DNA of 30,145 nucleotides from a virus. The notes under the pieces are model-generated. The model was not told where the DNA came from and did no database searches. It worked only from the letters and a program-made list of their open reading frames with translations. Every line of letters starts with the position of its first letter. Position 1 is the first letter of the stretch. Where the stretch lies: the IMG/VR virus record IMGVR_UViG_3300007519_000049, positions 1 through 30,145 of that record; one strand, written 5' to 3'. A program made the translations under genes and the position numbers. Shown one piece after another: positions 9,141-16,594 of the stretch.

Positions 9141-10158
9141 AGTTATATAACTCTATTGATGCTAAATTCTTAAATTTACTCTCCGCCATAATATCTGCGT
9201 ATTCAAGGAACGATAACGCATACTCATTTACAAGAGGATTAGGATACCAGTCACTGTGCGCACGTAGTTTTGCCTTCTTATGACCTGCTTCTAGTAATGC
9301 AAAAAAGTCAGGCATACTATCATGTGCAAATCCTTCAGGTAGTGCTGTATCACGGCTGTAACTGTAGTGAATCACAGGACGCACACCACGCCAGCTATCA
9401 ATTACACGTTTAAATCTATCGTCGGAGGGGTAAAGGTATTCTCCTTCACGGCACAGGTGATGGTGTAAATCAAGTACAAGGGCACAATCGTTGACAAGTT
9501 CGAGGCTTGAATCAATGCCCCATTTGTTTTCGTCGTTTTCGATTGTGATGCAGTTTCTTGCTTCAGGTGAAAGTCGGCGTAACGCTTGTCGGATACCCTC
9601 GGGGCCTTTTCGACCGGAGATATGCACGTTGCATTTGAAATCTTGGAAGGTCTTGCCGTAGCCCATCCAGCGTACCATATCTGCATGATATTCAAACTCC
9701 TCTATACTCCGCTCTACTATGCCAGCGTCATCACTAGCAAGTACAGTAAACTGGCCAGGATGCATAGACAAACGTACATCAAGCCTACGAGCAGTCTCGC
9801 CCACCTTGGCAAACTCTCTTTCACAATAGGCCCTAACGTCTGGTAGTCTCCAATAGTACCGCCAATCCTGCTGAGTGTAAACAGGAAGACAATCGCTGCC
9901 GAGTCTAACCATTCTAAGACCTTCAGGTAAGCTACCAACATATTCAATTAATCTCCCGTAAGCTGCAATGTTGTGTTGCATAATATCCCACAACCGTTGC
10001 TCTGCAACTTCTTTAGTTTGACGGTTAAGCCATTGTACAGTAGTTGACTTAGTATTTAGTGGCCGCTGAATTTCTTCTAGAAGTTTTTTAGGTTGAGTTT
10101 GATCTGGGTGCATGTATTTGCATGCCCAGCCTATACGTTTAATAGTCGAATTTGTCAT
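9043..10158 (-). CDS. uvdE: UV damage endonuclease, UvdE family
   Basis: This 371-residue enzyme should nick DNA 5' to UV photoproducts and some other lesions, starting light-independent excision repair. Family hallmarks are visible in order along a TIM-barrel: RIGWACKYMH at the N-terminus, RLGSDCLPV (about residue 100), LSMHPGQFTVLAS, CNVHISGRKG, ITIENDENKW, LVLDLHHHLC and IHYSYS. The His, Glu and Asp residues in these motifs are the metal ligands of the family. The ATG at 10158 overlaps the end of the preceding 65-aa gene; a longer frame reaches 10212 but lacks the family-like start and a Shine-Dalgarno sequence. A sigma70 promoter (10308-10336) lies upstream. Phage UvdE would protect the phage genome in sunlit water. 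Confidence 0.9.
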   Translation of the reverse strand: MTNSTIKRIGWACKYMHPDQTQPKKLLEEIQRPLNTKSTTVQWLNRQTKEVAEQRLWDIMQHNIAAYGRLIEYVGSLPEGLRMVRLGSDCLPVYTQQDWRYYWRLPDVRAYCEREFAKVGETARRLDVRLSMHPGQFTVLASDDAGIVERSIEEFEYHADMVRWMGYGKTFQDFKCNVHISGRKGPEGIRQALRRLSPEARNCITIENDENKWGIDSSLELVNDCALVLDLHHHLCREGEYLYPSDDRFKRVIDSWRGVRPVIHYSYSRDTALPEGFAHDSMPDFFALLEAGHKKAKLRAHSDWYPNPLVNEYALSFLEYADIMAESKFKNLASIELYNYANTRKNKHGLARSMDVQQETNTSRAEALVVT

Positions 10159-10336
10159 ATTTTTTGCCTTGTGCCTTAAGTTCTTGCCAATTAGTAGGAT
10201 ATCTATAATCACCGTTTAGCAAATGTGTGCCTGAATTGTGTAGTGCGTATTGCCAGCTTGCCCACCAACCGTATTTTGGGCTCAGCTTTTTATACCATCT
10301 TACAAATAGTATAACACGCTTTTTAATGTTTGTCAA
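10139..10336 (-). CDS. Small conserved basic protein upstream of uvdE
   Basis: The frame encodes about 65 residues with YGWWASWQYALHNSGTHLLN and a C-terminal YPTNWQELKAQGKKYDKFDY. It reads as a real, compositionally coherent Trp/Tyr-rich protein. The start is unresolved: the only upstream start-like codon is TTG 10336, which coincides with the -35 box of a promoter, and no ATG or GTG occurs in frame near the N-terminus. CTG 10285 or the TTG within HLL are alternatives. Its 3' end overlaps the uvdE ATG by 20 bases, suggesting coupled translation. Function unknown. Confidence 0.5.
   Translation of the reverse strand: MTNIKKRVILFVRWYKKLSPKYGWWASWQYALHNSGTHLLNGDYRYPTNWQELKAQGKKYDKFDY
10308..10336 (-). 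promoter_or_regulatory. Sigma70-type promoter ahead of uvdE
   Basis: TTGACA (10331-10336), 17-bp spacer, TATACT (10308-10313) on the minus strand. It lies across the stop codon of the ferredoxin-NADP reductase gene. Confidence 0.7.
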
Positions 10337-11028
10337 CCTACAAACGCCCGCTCTTGCACAAACGTACCCTGTGTCTTTTTACTGCCTTCACAAAATCCTA
10401 ATGTACTAAAATGTTCTTTTAGGTCGTTGTTAAATCCTATACTGCCACACAACATCACACGTTGAAAAGACGGATCGTCAATCTTAACAGTCCCGTCCTC
10501 CATAAATTTTTGAATACGTCCTTTTAGTTTGGCATCTTCTTGTGTCACTGTGCTAATATATTTAATAGGCATTTCGTTTAAAAAGTCTCTGTAACAATCT
10601 TGTTCGGCATTTAATCTAGTTGTCCATGTCACTGTTATGTTTTCAAACAAGTCGTATGTTTCAGGATCACGCAGTATACTAATAAACGGAGCAATGCCTG
10701 TGCCACTTGCCATCATTACTAAGTGCCCGCCTAGTTCTAAGTTAGCAAGCAATAATGTGCCAGTTGGTTTCTCTCCCACTTCTAGCATATCGCCTACTTG
10801 TATATTTTGTAACTTGCTAGTAAGTGGGCCATTTGGTACTTTGATACTGTAAAATTCAATCCAGTCATCGTACGGTCCGCTTGATATACTGTATGCCCGT
10901 TTAGGTGTACCTTCCATACTTATCATTACAAACTCACCTGCTGTAAATCTGTATGTTGACGGCCGTTCAACACGTATTCTAAACAGTGTGTCTGTGTAGT
11001 GTTTAACATCAATTACGCCTAGTAGCAT
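10333..11028 (-). CDS. fpr: Ferredoxin/flavodoxin-NADP+ reductase (auxiliary metabolic gene)
   Basis: This 231-residue flavoprotein should transfer electrons between NADPH and ferredoxin or flavodoxin in the cytoplasm. The FAD-binding signature RAYSISS starts at Arg44; the NADP-binding loop GTGIAPF is at about 109-115; CGSIGF lies near 194; and the C-terminus FVQERAFVG matches the proteobacterial bacterial-type FPR ending rather than the plant-type Tyr ending. GGAG within the last codons of the upstream glycosyltransferase gene serves as Shine-Dalgarno, with a one-base gap between genes. In a phage it could feed reductant to ribonucleotide reductase or other ferredoxin users during infection; that role is inferred. 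Confidence 0.88.
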   Translation of the reverse strand: MLLGVIDVKHYTDTLFRIRVERPSTYRFTAGEFVMISMEGTPKRAYSISSGPYDDWIEFYSIKVPNGPLTSKLQNIQVGDMLEVGEKPTGTLLLANLELGGHLVMMASGTGIAPFISILRDPETYDLFENITVTWTTRLNAEQDCYRDFLNEMPIKYISTVTQEDAKLKGRIQKFMEDGTVKIDDPSFQRVMLCGSIGFNNDLKEHFSTLGFCEGSKKTQGTFVQERAFVG

Positions 11029-11029
11029 A

Positions 11030-11869
11030 CTATCTCCAATTGTCTACCACCCATGAATCTTCGCAATTATGTGGTTGAGGATCTCCGTGGAATACTGCTA
11101 TGCAACATTCTACTCTTGGAGTAACATTTTCAATTGTTTTCAATATACGATTGCCTTTTGTTCCGCCTGGCGAAAATTCTTTTGTTTTTCGAACTTCCCA
11201 TTTCCAACTTAATATCCAACTATCTGGATAAAGCATTGCTTGCTGACTTCTAGTTGCTTCGTACAGCCAATCCTGATCACCAAACAGTCTACGCTGAATG
11301 TTGACTCTGTCTTTATCAAATTCTTCCCAAACATGACTTAATTGTCCAGTTTTAAATCGTATAACACTGCTGTTATATTTTGGCCATTTAGGCCGCATTG
11401 CTCTAGTAAAGTCTCGTATTGTACACCAATGGTTTGGTTGATAGGTAAACAGTTTATCTATATTACTTGCAATTACAACATCTAGATCAATGTAAAGTAT
11501 AGTACCCTTTATTGGGAGATCATTTGAAAACATGTAGGGCTTGTACCACCAGCCTGATAATCCCTTGGGCAATGATATTACTTTTATATTTGAATCTAAT
11601 CCGTTTGCATCTTCAGTCATGCACACAAATTCGTAATCTATTCTACAATTACGTTTAACCATATTGTACAAACGATTAACATAATCAGCAGAATACTTTG
11701 TGCCATGTTTTAAGCATAGCACAAAGAATTTATTTTCTGTTACCGGAGCAGGAACTGTAACAATTTCAACAGGAATAGATTGATGTTTAGCTTCTTTTTC
11801 CTGCTTACGTTGTTCTTTTATTCTGCGCCATTCCTCTTTGGAATATTGACTCTTGTCAATCTTAGCCAT
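11030..11869 (-). CDS. Glycosyltransferase (GT-A fold, DxD motif)
   Basis: The start at ATG 11869 overlaps the stop of the PTPS gene (ATGGCTAA), giving 279 residues. After a charged, Lys-rich N-terminal 30 residues comes a glycosyltransferase core: FFVLCLKHGTKYSADYVNRL, then GTILYIDLDVVIASNIDKLF with the nucleotide-sugar/metal-binding D-x-D (IDLD), and later GDQDWLY and a C-terminal CCIAVFHGDPQPH. The order matches GT8-like phage glycosyltransferases. Likely substrates are an activated sugar and either modified phage DNA bases or a cell-surface acceptor; which one cannot be told. It is in an apparent operon with the PTPS-like gene and Fpr. Confidence 0.78.
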   Translation of the reverse strand: MAKIDKSQYSKEEWRRIKEQRKQEKEAKHQSIPVEIVTVPAPVTENKFFVLCLKHGTKYSADYVNRLYNMVKRNCRIDYEFVCMTEDANGLDSNIKVISLPKGLSGWWYKPYMFSNDLPIKGTILYIDLDVVIASNIDKLFTYQPNHWCTIRDFTRAMRPKWPKYNSSVIRFKTGQLSHVWEEFDKDRVNIQRRLFGDQDWLYEATRSQQAMLYPDSWILSWKWEVRKTKEFSPGGTKGNRILKTIENVTPRVECCIAVFHGDPQPHNCEDSWVVDNWR

Positions 11870-12341
11870 TTGCAAATAATATCTTTTGAACTTCAAAAGG
11901 TGTGTAGATTGCTGAGTTAGCACCATGCTCTGAACACTCTGCTGATTCACACCAGCAACGTCCACCGGACATTTCTTTAACCAATGCATCTGCAAAACGC
12001 CATGCATGTTCTGCAAACTTCTCTACACCTACGCCGTCCATTACTACAACTTCTGCTAATCCCATTGCTTCAAGTTCTGAAAATTTATACAAGAACGGAT
12101 CTTCTCGATCAATTACAGTCTTGTGATCAAAACTATTTTCAAGCCAAGCCTTCAAAGGTTTTAGCCCGCCAAAGTCTACTGCCCAGTTTTTGTTATCTAA
12201 TTCTTTACAACCAAATGTAAATTTAAATGCCAAACTGTAACCATGTAGCAAATGACAGTGTGAATGTTCTGCGTTAGGTTGACGGAACACTGCACTAAGC
12301 CCGATCTGATGTCCGTATGTTTTTGTTGAATAGTAAGCCAT
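11862..12341 (-). CDS. 6-pyruvoyl-tetrahydropterin synthase / QueD-like protein with altered zinc site
   Basis: This 159-residue protein belongs to the PTPS/QueD (6-carboxytetrahydropterin synthase) family, which acts on 7,8-dihydroneopterin triphosphate. The visible core is GLSAVFRQ, EHSHCHLLHGYSLAFKFTF, WAVDFGGLKPLKAWL and a C-terminal SEHGANSAIYTP. The catalytic-type Cys29 and His33 are present, but the first zinc His of the usual FxAAH is Phe19 and the second His of HGH is Tyr35. I recall this variant from marine T4-like phages, so it is a viral subfamily rather than a decayed gene. Its chemistry may differ from QueD. AGGAG precedes the ATG. Both a sigma70 promoter and a late promoter lie upstream. 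Confidence 0.8.
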   Translation of the reverse strand: MAYYSTKTYGHQIGLSAVFRQPNAEHSHCHLLHGYSLAFKFTFGCKELDNKNWAVDFGGLKPLKAWLENSFDHKTVIDREDPFLYKFSELEAMGLAEVVVMDGVGVEKFAEHAWRFADALVKEMSGGRCWCESAECSEHGANSAIYTPFEVQKILFANG

Positions 12342-12372
12342 TTTATACTCCTAGGTTAATGGAGTGTGCGGA

Positions 12373-12380
12373 ATATTTAT
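12373..12380 (-). promoter_or_regulatory. T4-type late promoter for the PTPS/QueD-like operon
   Basis: Perfect TATAAATA on the minus strand, 31 nt upstream of ATG 12341. Confidence 0.65.
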
Positions 12381-12415
12381 AGAGGGAACGAACACCAAGT
12401 CCTCTTACAATATAC

Positions 12416-12444
12416 ATTATATTACAAACTACTTATCTTGTCAA
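12416..12444 (-). promoter_or_regulatory. Consensus sigma70-type promoter
   Basis: TTGACA (12439-12444), 17-bp spacer, TATAAT (12416-12421), all matching consensus. It lies in the last codons of the upstream gene and would drive the PTPS-like gene, the glycosyltransferase and fpr. Confidence 0.8.
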
Positions 12445-13003
12445 CCATTACGTTAGAATATTTCCAGGCGTTTGGTAATTCAAACGCATCATTATGTATA
12501 ACAAAACTAACTTTTGGATAGCATTTAAACACCATTCCAATTTGATGTATCCAATACCTAGGATCAACTGCTCGTTTGTTTGCATCGTCGTAGTTGCTAG
12601 TGCCCTTGTACACGTTGTTTACAGTTTGCGTAGGGCTGTACAAGTCAAAGCCTATTAAACGCACTGTAGGGCCCTTACACAGCTTCGCAGCCAGCAATAC
12701 AGCGTAAGGTCCGCTGCCCCATTGAAAGGGCTCGTCCCATCTTTCGGTTCCGTTATAGGGAAGTTTTGGAACAGCTCGAATCCGTTTAAATTGGTTGTAA
12801 TGACCTACCCAATCTTCTCTAGTGTATACTAGTGCATAATCGTTTATACCATTGTCAATTGCTTCGTTAACCATTCTACGATCAACACTCACTAAATGAT
12901 CCACAGCATAGTCGCGATAGATTGCATTGCATCCTATTTTGGTGCCACTTAAATCATCAATGTTTATGGAGGTGCGACTTTCGCCATTGCCGAATACATA
13001 CAT
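12422..13003 (-). CDS. Rossmann-like phage protein, possible glycosyltransferase-related (DUF115-like)
   Basis: The 193-residue protein begins MYVFGNGESRTSINIDDL, followed by KIGCNAIYRDYAVDHLVSVD, a G-N-G-x-S-R nucleotide-binding-like opening typical of a family of phage and bacterial proteins related to DUF115/MptE-like sugar or pterin enzymes. A second conserved region is GPTVRLIGFDLYS, which looks like a strand-loop-helix of the same fold. No DxD motif is obvious. Placement beside a glycosyltransferase and PTPS gene would fit surface glycan or nucleotide modification. The assignment rests on fold-level resemblance only. No clear Shine-Dalgarno precedes ATG 13003, which lies eight bases after the previous stop. 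Confidence 0.6.
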   Translation of the reverse strand: MYVFGNGESRTSINIDDLSGTKIGCNAIYRDYAVDHLVSVDRRMVNEAIDNGINDYALVYTREDWVGHYNQFKRIRAVPKLPYNGTERWDEPFQWGSGPYAVLLAAKLCKGPTVRLIGFDLYSPTQTVNNVYKGTSNYDDANKRAVDPRYWIHQIGMVFKCYPKVSFVIHNDAFELPNAWKYSNVMVDKISSL

Positions 13004-13011
13004 ATATATAT

Positions 13012-13476
13012 TTACTTTACTATAAGCAATATGTTATCGTAGGATTGGATTTTTTCTTGTTTAAAAACTATGTAAGTGCAAACAAACTCGCCTGTTATGC
13101 TCACACGATACATCCCCGGAATTATCTCTTTAGGCTTTACTAAGCTCCAGCTGTTGGGTATTGCATCACCCGGGGTCGTATTGTATATATACTGTTTTGA
13201 AAAGCGATCTAAAATTATAGCACGATTATCTTCACTGTATGCAGTTCCGTAGACTCTAGTACTTGCACAGTCGTGTCGTTTTGATCCTATCATAGCAAAC
13301 TCAATATCTTTATCACCTGTAACAGGATTATTAATAATTTGAATTTGTACGTCTTGATATACAAAAGAATTCTTAAAACTCATATAGGCAACTCCTAATA
13401 CAATTAGTGTTACCATACTAAAGCCACTGATGATGTTAGTGGCTGCTTTTATTAATGCGTAGTTGTTAAGATTCAT
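13012..13476 (-). CDS. Membrane-anchored protein with extracytoplasmic domain
   Basis: The 154-residue protein has a short N-terminus, one hydrophobic segment (about residues 15-33, IISGFSMVTLIVLGVAYM) and a soluble C-terminal domain of about 115 residues with two cysteines (HDCAST and GEFVCTY) that could form a disulphide outside the cytoplasm. The start overlaps the preceding gene by 11 bases, so the two are probably translated together. No family is recognised. The single anchor plus periplasmic domain, next to a two-TM protein, recalls inner-membrane accessory or lysis-control pairs, but there is no direct evidence. Confidence 0.7.
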   Translation of the reverse strand: MNLNNYALIKAATNIISGFSMVTLIVLGVAYMSFKNSFVYQDVQIQIINNPVTGDKDIEFAMIGSKRHDCASTRVYGTAYSEDNRAIILDRFSKQYIYNTTPGDAIPNSWSLVKPKEIIPGMYRVSITGEFVCTYIVFKQEKIQSYDNILLIVK

Positions 13477-13777
13477 CTCTAATGCTTTTCACTTCTTGGG
13501 TAATAGCTTTTACTTCTTGATTAACTTCTTGTAGATTTTTACTTGCTCTATTTAGTGTGGTTATCAAGTACTTGATAGTGAAGATTGCCCACCACCACCA
13601 TACTACAGCAGTTATTGCAAATCCAACCAACCCTACGTAGAATGCAGTTTCAAAATCAATAATATCAAATATTATTAGTATTATACTACTCAGCAGGAAT
13701 GCTGTGGGAGTTAACCGTGCGTATAAGTCCCAGCGTTCTACCTGTTCAGTAATAATTTGATTCTTTTTATCGTCCAT
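13466..13777 (-). CDS. Two-TM protein with C-terminal coiled coil
   Basis: Two hydrophobic segments (about residues 24-43 and 45-69, the second containing WWWWAIFTI) are followed by a charged heptad-like tail (LNRASKNLQEVNQEVKAITQ) likely to form a coiled coil. The short polar N-terminus and tail would face the same side. TATAAATA (13782-13789) lies only four bases before the ATG, so a late transcript would be essentially leaderless. The two-TM hairpin with a cytoplasmic tail is compatible with a holin-like or membrane-scaffold protein; nothing more specific can be said. Confidence 0.7.
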   Translation of the reverse strand: MDDKKNQIITEQVERWDLYARLTPTAFLLSSIILIIFDIIDFETAFYVGLVGFAITAVVWWWWAIFTIKYLITTLNRASKNLQEVNQEVKAITQEVKSIRDES

Positions 13778-13781
13778 AAAG

Positions 13782-13789
13782 TATTTATA
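13782..13789 (-). promoter_or_regulatory. T4-type late promoter, abutting a start codon
   Basis: Perfect TATAAATA four bases from ATG 13777 on the minus strand. Confidence 0.6.
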
Positions 13790-13822
13790 GACGCTACACT
13801 GTGTGTAATAATGTGCTTTTAA

Positions 13823-14929
13823 TTAAGCACTTATTTGGCCGAAGGGCTTCCATTCGCCTGGGGTACCTTCTCTAATACAAATCCATCCTACGTATCCTGT
13901 TGGTTTTGGACTACTATTCCAAACAACATCACCCAATGCGTATGAACCTGAAGTTGGTGTGCTTGTACCTACTTCAAATTTCTTACCCTGCATGCGTATT
14001 GGTCCAGCAGTAGTAATGTCGGCGTCACTTGCAAAGTTTTTAACACCTACACCAATCTTACCATTAAACACTGCTTTAGATGCAAATATAACATCGCCAC
14101 TTGGTTCAATACTAATGCGTTTGGTATCGTCAGTAACAATGTCTAATCCACTAGTAGTCCAAGTACCAATTTTAAATCGGTAGTCATCAGTTGCATCAAT
14201 TAAAAATTCGTGGTCTAAACTAGCAATACTAAATGCACCATTTGGGCTACTGATTCCTAATCCTAAACGCATACTATCAGCATCATAGAAGATATGTTCG
14301 TCGATGGTGACTGCGCCAGCAACACGTAACGAATCTAATGTACCTACACGTTGTAGATTACTGTTAACAATTCCTAACCCAATACTGTCTTCGCTTATTA
14401 CAGTTTGATTAGCAATACGATATTCCTTACCTTTAGAAACATCAATTGTTTCACTACTAAACAATCTGTCCGGACTGCCTTGCATAGTTAACTGTCTAGT
14501 ATTTCCAGCACCTGTCCAAATTAATCCTTTGCTATAGATGTTACCACCTTCTGCTTTGAATTCTAAAGGACCTGTTCTTTCGTTTCTTACATCAGCACTA
14601 ATCTCATCTACGTGTAATTTAGTTGCAGTAATTTCACCCTTAACAGTTAAACTACCTTCAATGGTTAGTGGGTTAACAATAGTGTTAACACGCAATACTG
14701 TAACAGTAACGCCATCGTTACCAACAAGTAACGTTGGTGCAGTTGCAGTATCTTTAATACCAGTACTTGCAAAATTAGTAATTGTTCCACCGTTAATCTT
14801 ATTACCTGATAATTGTCTATCAAGTATTTCAGGCTTTGGTGCAGGCTGTTTAGATATTGCTTCTACCGCTGCACTTACGGCAGCAAAGCCATTTCTCATT
14901 TCTATTAGTTTATTTTCCATATCGCTCAT
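13823..14929 (-). CDS. Tail-fibre-like virion structural protein
   Basis: The 368-residue protein starts MSDMENKLIEMRNGFAAVSA (a probable short coiled coil) and continues with beta-rich fibre repeats (GNKINGGTITNFASTGIKDT, IEGSLTVKGEITATKL). The C-terminal module GDVVWNSSPKPTGYVGW followed by REGTPGEWKPFGQI is one I know from structural proteins of marine T4-like phages. A late promoter-like GATAAATA (14954-14961) lies upstream. The ATG itself is inside the right arm of a perfect 15-bp inverted repeat; a second in-frame ATG follows three codons later. Confidence 0.82.
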   Translation of the reverse strand: MSDMENKLIEMRNGFAAVSAAVEAISKQPAPKPEILDRQLSGNKINGGTITNFASTGIKDTATAPTLLVGNDGVTVTVLRVNTIVNPLTIEGSLTVKGEITATKLHVDEISADVRNERTGPLEFKAEGGNIYSKGLIWTGAGNTRQLTMQGSPDRLFSSETIDVSKGKEYRIANQTVISEDSIGLGIVNSNLQRVGTLDSLRVAGAVTIDEHIFYDADSMRLGLGISSPNGAFSIASLDHEFLIDATDDYRFKIGTWTTSGLDIVTDDTKRISIEPSGDVIFASKAVFNGKIGVGVKNFASDADITTAGPIRMQGKKFEVGTSTPTSGSYALGDVVWNSSPKPTGYVGWICIREGTPGEWKPFGQISA

Positions 14930-14969
14930 TGTGATAAATCCCTGCTGTTACAGTATTTATCACAATGAG
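14925..14969. repeat. Perfect 15-bp inverted repeat over a start codon and late promoter
   Basis: Arms 14925-14939 (CTCATTGTGATAAAT) and 14955-14969 are exact reverse complements separated by 15 bases. One arm contains the fibre-gene start (ATGAG) and the other the GATAAATA late promoter core. In RNA the hairpin would hide the start codon, but late transcripts starting after GATAAATA would omit the upstream arm. Confidence 0.8.
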
Positions 14970-14976
14970 TTATAGA

Positions 14977-16278
14977 TTATGATACTTTAAGCAAGATAGT
15001 ATCGATGTTAATACGTCCATTCATCCTAGTATCTACTGCACTAATGTTATCAAGGAATGTACGCAACGCTACTTTGCCAGCTGCCTTGAACGCTTTAAGT
15101 TGTTCATCTGGCTTGCGCAATGTCTTTTGAATACTAAGTTCTTCGTTAAACCCTGTAATAGTAGTGCCTTTAACCTGCAAGCCACTGGTACCGCGTCCCA
15201 TTCCAGTTGGATCAATGTTAGTTGCAACATACTTGCCCAGCTTGCGAGTCTTAACATTAAATGTCCAAAGTTCGTTTGCTCCTACAACGTCTGTAGGATT
15301 AACACTTGCAAGTTTATACTTGTCGTCCAACTTCAAAAACTTCAGCTTACTAACAAGTTTATCAGCACTCTTAGGTTTGGCAATACGCGGAGCACGAGTT
15401 GCTTTGGCTGCATCAATGATATACTCAAGTGCTTGCATTAAATTTTCAATAGCACTAGTATACTTTGCAATATCTGATTTCTTAAGATGTGCGTAGCCTT
15501 CTTTAAGCTGTGCCCACATGTCTGTTTCTAGCTCATCCATCTTTTTCAACTGGCCAGCTGTGGGCATACGATCCAGTTCTTCAAAATCTAACAGTTCTTT
15601 TTCAAAGAATGTTTTCATCTTACGAGCATGTGCTTGCGTAGTACCAGCTTTGCTAAAATGTGTTTTAAAGTTAAACCCTGTTGGATCAAAGCCTGGTTTG
15701 TTTGTAATAAAGCCTTCTAACCATTCTTCAATTGGCTCAGCAGTTGCTCGCGCTTGGTCTGTAATACGCTCTTGGATAGTGGGAACATATACTTTAGAAC
15801 TTGCTTTTTCGTCTAGCTTTGCTTTAGCAACTTCTTTAGCACCGCCTACGATTGTTTTTTCTAGCACTCTTTTAATATACTCACTTACAGGCGTCATTTG
15901 GCCTATTGTGCCTGCCAAACTATCCCAGTGTACAGCATGCTTTGGATTAAGATCCATCATTCCAGTGCGCAACAATTTACACAAGATAGCAGTATTAACA
16001 CTAATGCTGTCTGCACCTTTAGCTGCACGAGCACATTTAATCTGTTCAGCAGTGTAATCGTTTTCTTTCATCCACGCCCAGCAATCAGGTTCTAAATCAG
16101 CGGACTTATAGTTGTCATAGTAAAACGATTTAGAATGACGCTGGAAAACATGATAATCATACCCGCTCCAATTTTCGCAACCTTCCCAGCTTGGACCCGT
16201 GACTTTTGCACCACGTCTAACTACTGGTGCCGAACGGGCCTTTTTCTTTGGAATTTTAATACCAACGCTTTTTGCCAT
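14977..16278 (-). CDS. Large conserved phage protein of unknown function
   Basis: The start is ATG 16278, preceded by AGGAGAG, giving 433 residues (MAKSVGIKIPKKKARSAPVV). A basic, proline-containing N-terminus is followed by a Trp/Tyr-rich segment (WSGYDYHVFQRHSKSFYYDN), a helical Lys/Glu-rich middle and a C-terminal Arg/Thr/Gly-rich half ending MNGRINIDTILLKVS. No catalytic motif is recognised. It has its own consensus promoter (16309-16337) in the tail of the small-gene array, so it is expressed as a middle-type gene rather than solely a late virion gene. A nucleic-acid-binding role is suggested only by the basic N-terminus. Confidence 0.75.
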   Translation of the reverse strand: MAKSVGIKIPKKKARSAPVVRRGAKVTGPSWEGCENWSGYDYHVFQRHSKSFYYDNYKSADLEPDCWAWMKENDYTAEQIKCARAAKGADSISVNTAILCKLLRTGMMDLNPKHAVHWDSLAGTIGQMTPVSEYIKRVLEKTIVGGAKEVAKAKLDEKASSKVYVPTIQERITDQARATAEPIEEWLEGFITNKPGFDPTGFNFKTHFSKAGTTQAHARKMKTFFEKELLDFEELDRMPTAGQLKKMDELETDMWAQLKEGYAHLKKSDIAKYTSAIENLMQALEYIIDAAKATRAPRIAKPKSADKLVSKLKFLKLDDKYKLASVNPTDVVGANELWTFNVKTRKLGKYVATNIDPTGMGRGTSGLQVKGTTITGFNEELSIQKTLRKPDEQLKAFKAAGKVALRTFLDNISAVDTRMNGRINIDTILLKVS

Positions 16279-16308
16279 GCTAACTCTCCTATTGCTGTTT
16301 ATGTTACT

Positions 16309-16337
16309 ATTATATAGCCGAGAGGCTACAATGTCAA
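16309..16337 (-). promoter_or_regulatory. Consensus sigma70-type promoter with palindromic spacer
   Basis: TTGACA (16332-16337), 17-bp spacer, TATAAT (16309-16314). The spacer contains the inverted repeat TAGCC-GAGA-GGCTA (16315-16328), an operator-like element. The -35 box is inside the last codons of the final small-array gene. Confidence 0.8.
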
Positions 16338-16594
16338 CTCTTTTTAAGAGCCCAGAACGTGGCTTGTTTGCCACTAAGATATCCTGTGATAACCACACGG
16401 TATCCGGATACATTGTGATCGAGCATTGTGTGATAAGTTATTTCTGTGGCTTTTTCCATACAGAATTTACCCGCAGGAGTCTGTTGCCATTTGCAGTTGT
16501 AGTAGCTAGTTTCAATATCATCTATATCACCCATAGTAAATTCGTGTAGCTTATATTTTTCTCTAACTTCGCCGTTGACTAGTTTATATTTCAT
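16334..16594 (-). CDS. Small tandem-array protein 8 (terminal, ALKKS ending)
   Basis: This 86-residue member begins MKYKLVNGEVREKYKLHEF; its ATG overlaps the preceding TGA (ATGA), with TGGAGC upstream as Shine-Dalgarno. It ends SGKQATFWALKKS: the A-T-x-x-A-L spacing of the array signature is retained, but Arg-Trp is replaced by Lys-Lys. It is the only member with no small cistron after it, and its last codons instead carry the -35 box of the next promoter. Two cysteines (YYNCKW, KFCMEK) occur in the body. Function unknown. Confidence 0.75.
   Translation of the reverse strand: MKYKLVNGEVREKYKLHEFTMGDIDDIETSYYNCKWQQTPAGKFCMEKATEITYHTMLDHNVSGYRVVITGYLSGKQATFWALKKS

Noticed and set aside
15518-16057. 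Plus-strand frame of 179 codons opposite the 433-aa gene
   Set aside because: Ser/Leu/Ala-rich shadow of the minus-strand gene, no start context, no recognisable protein features.
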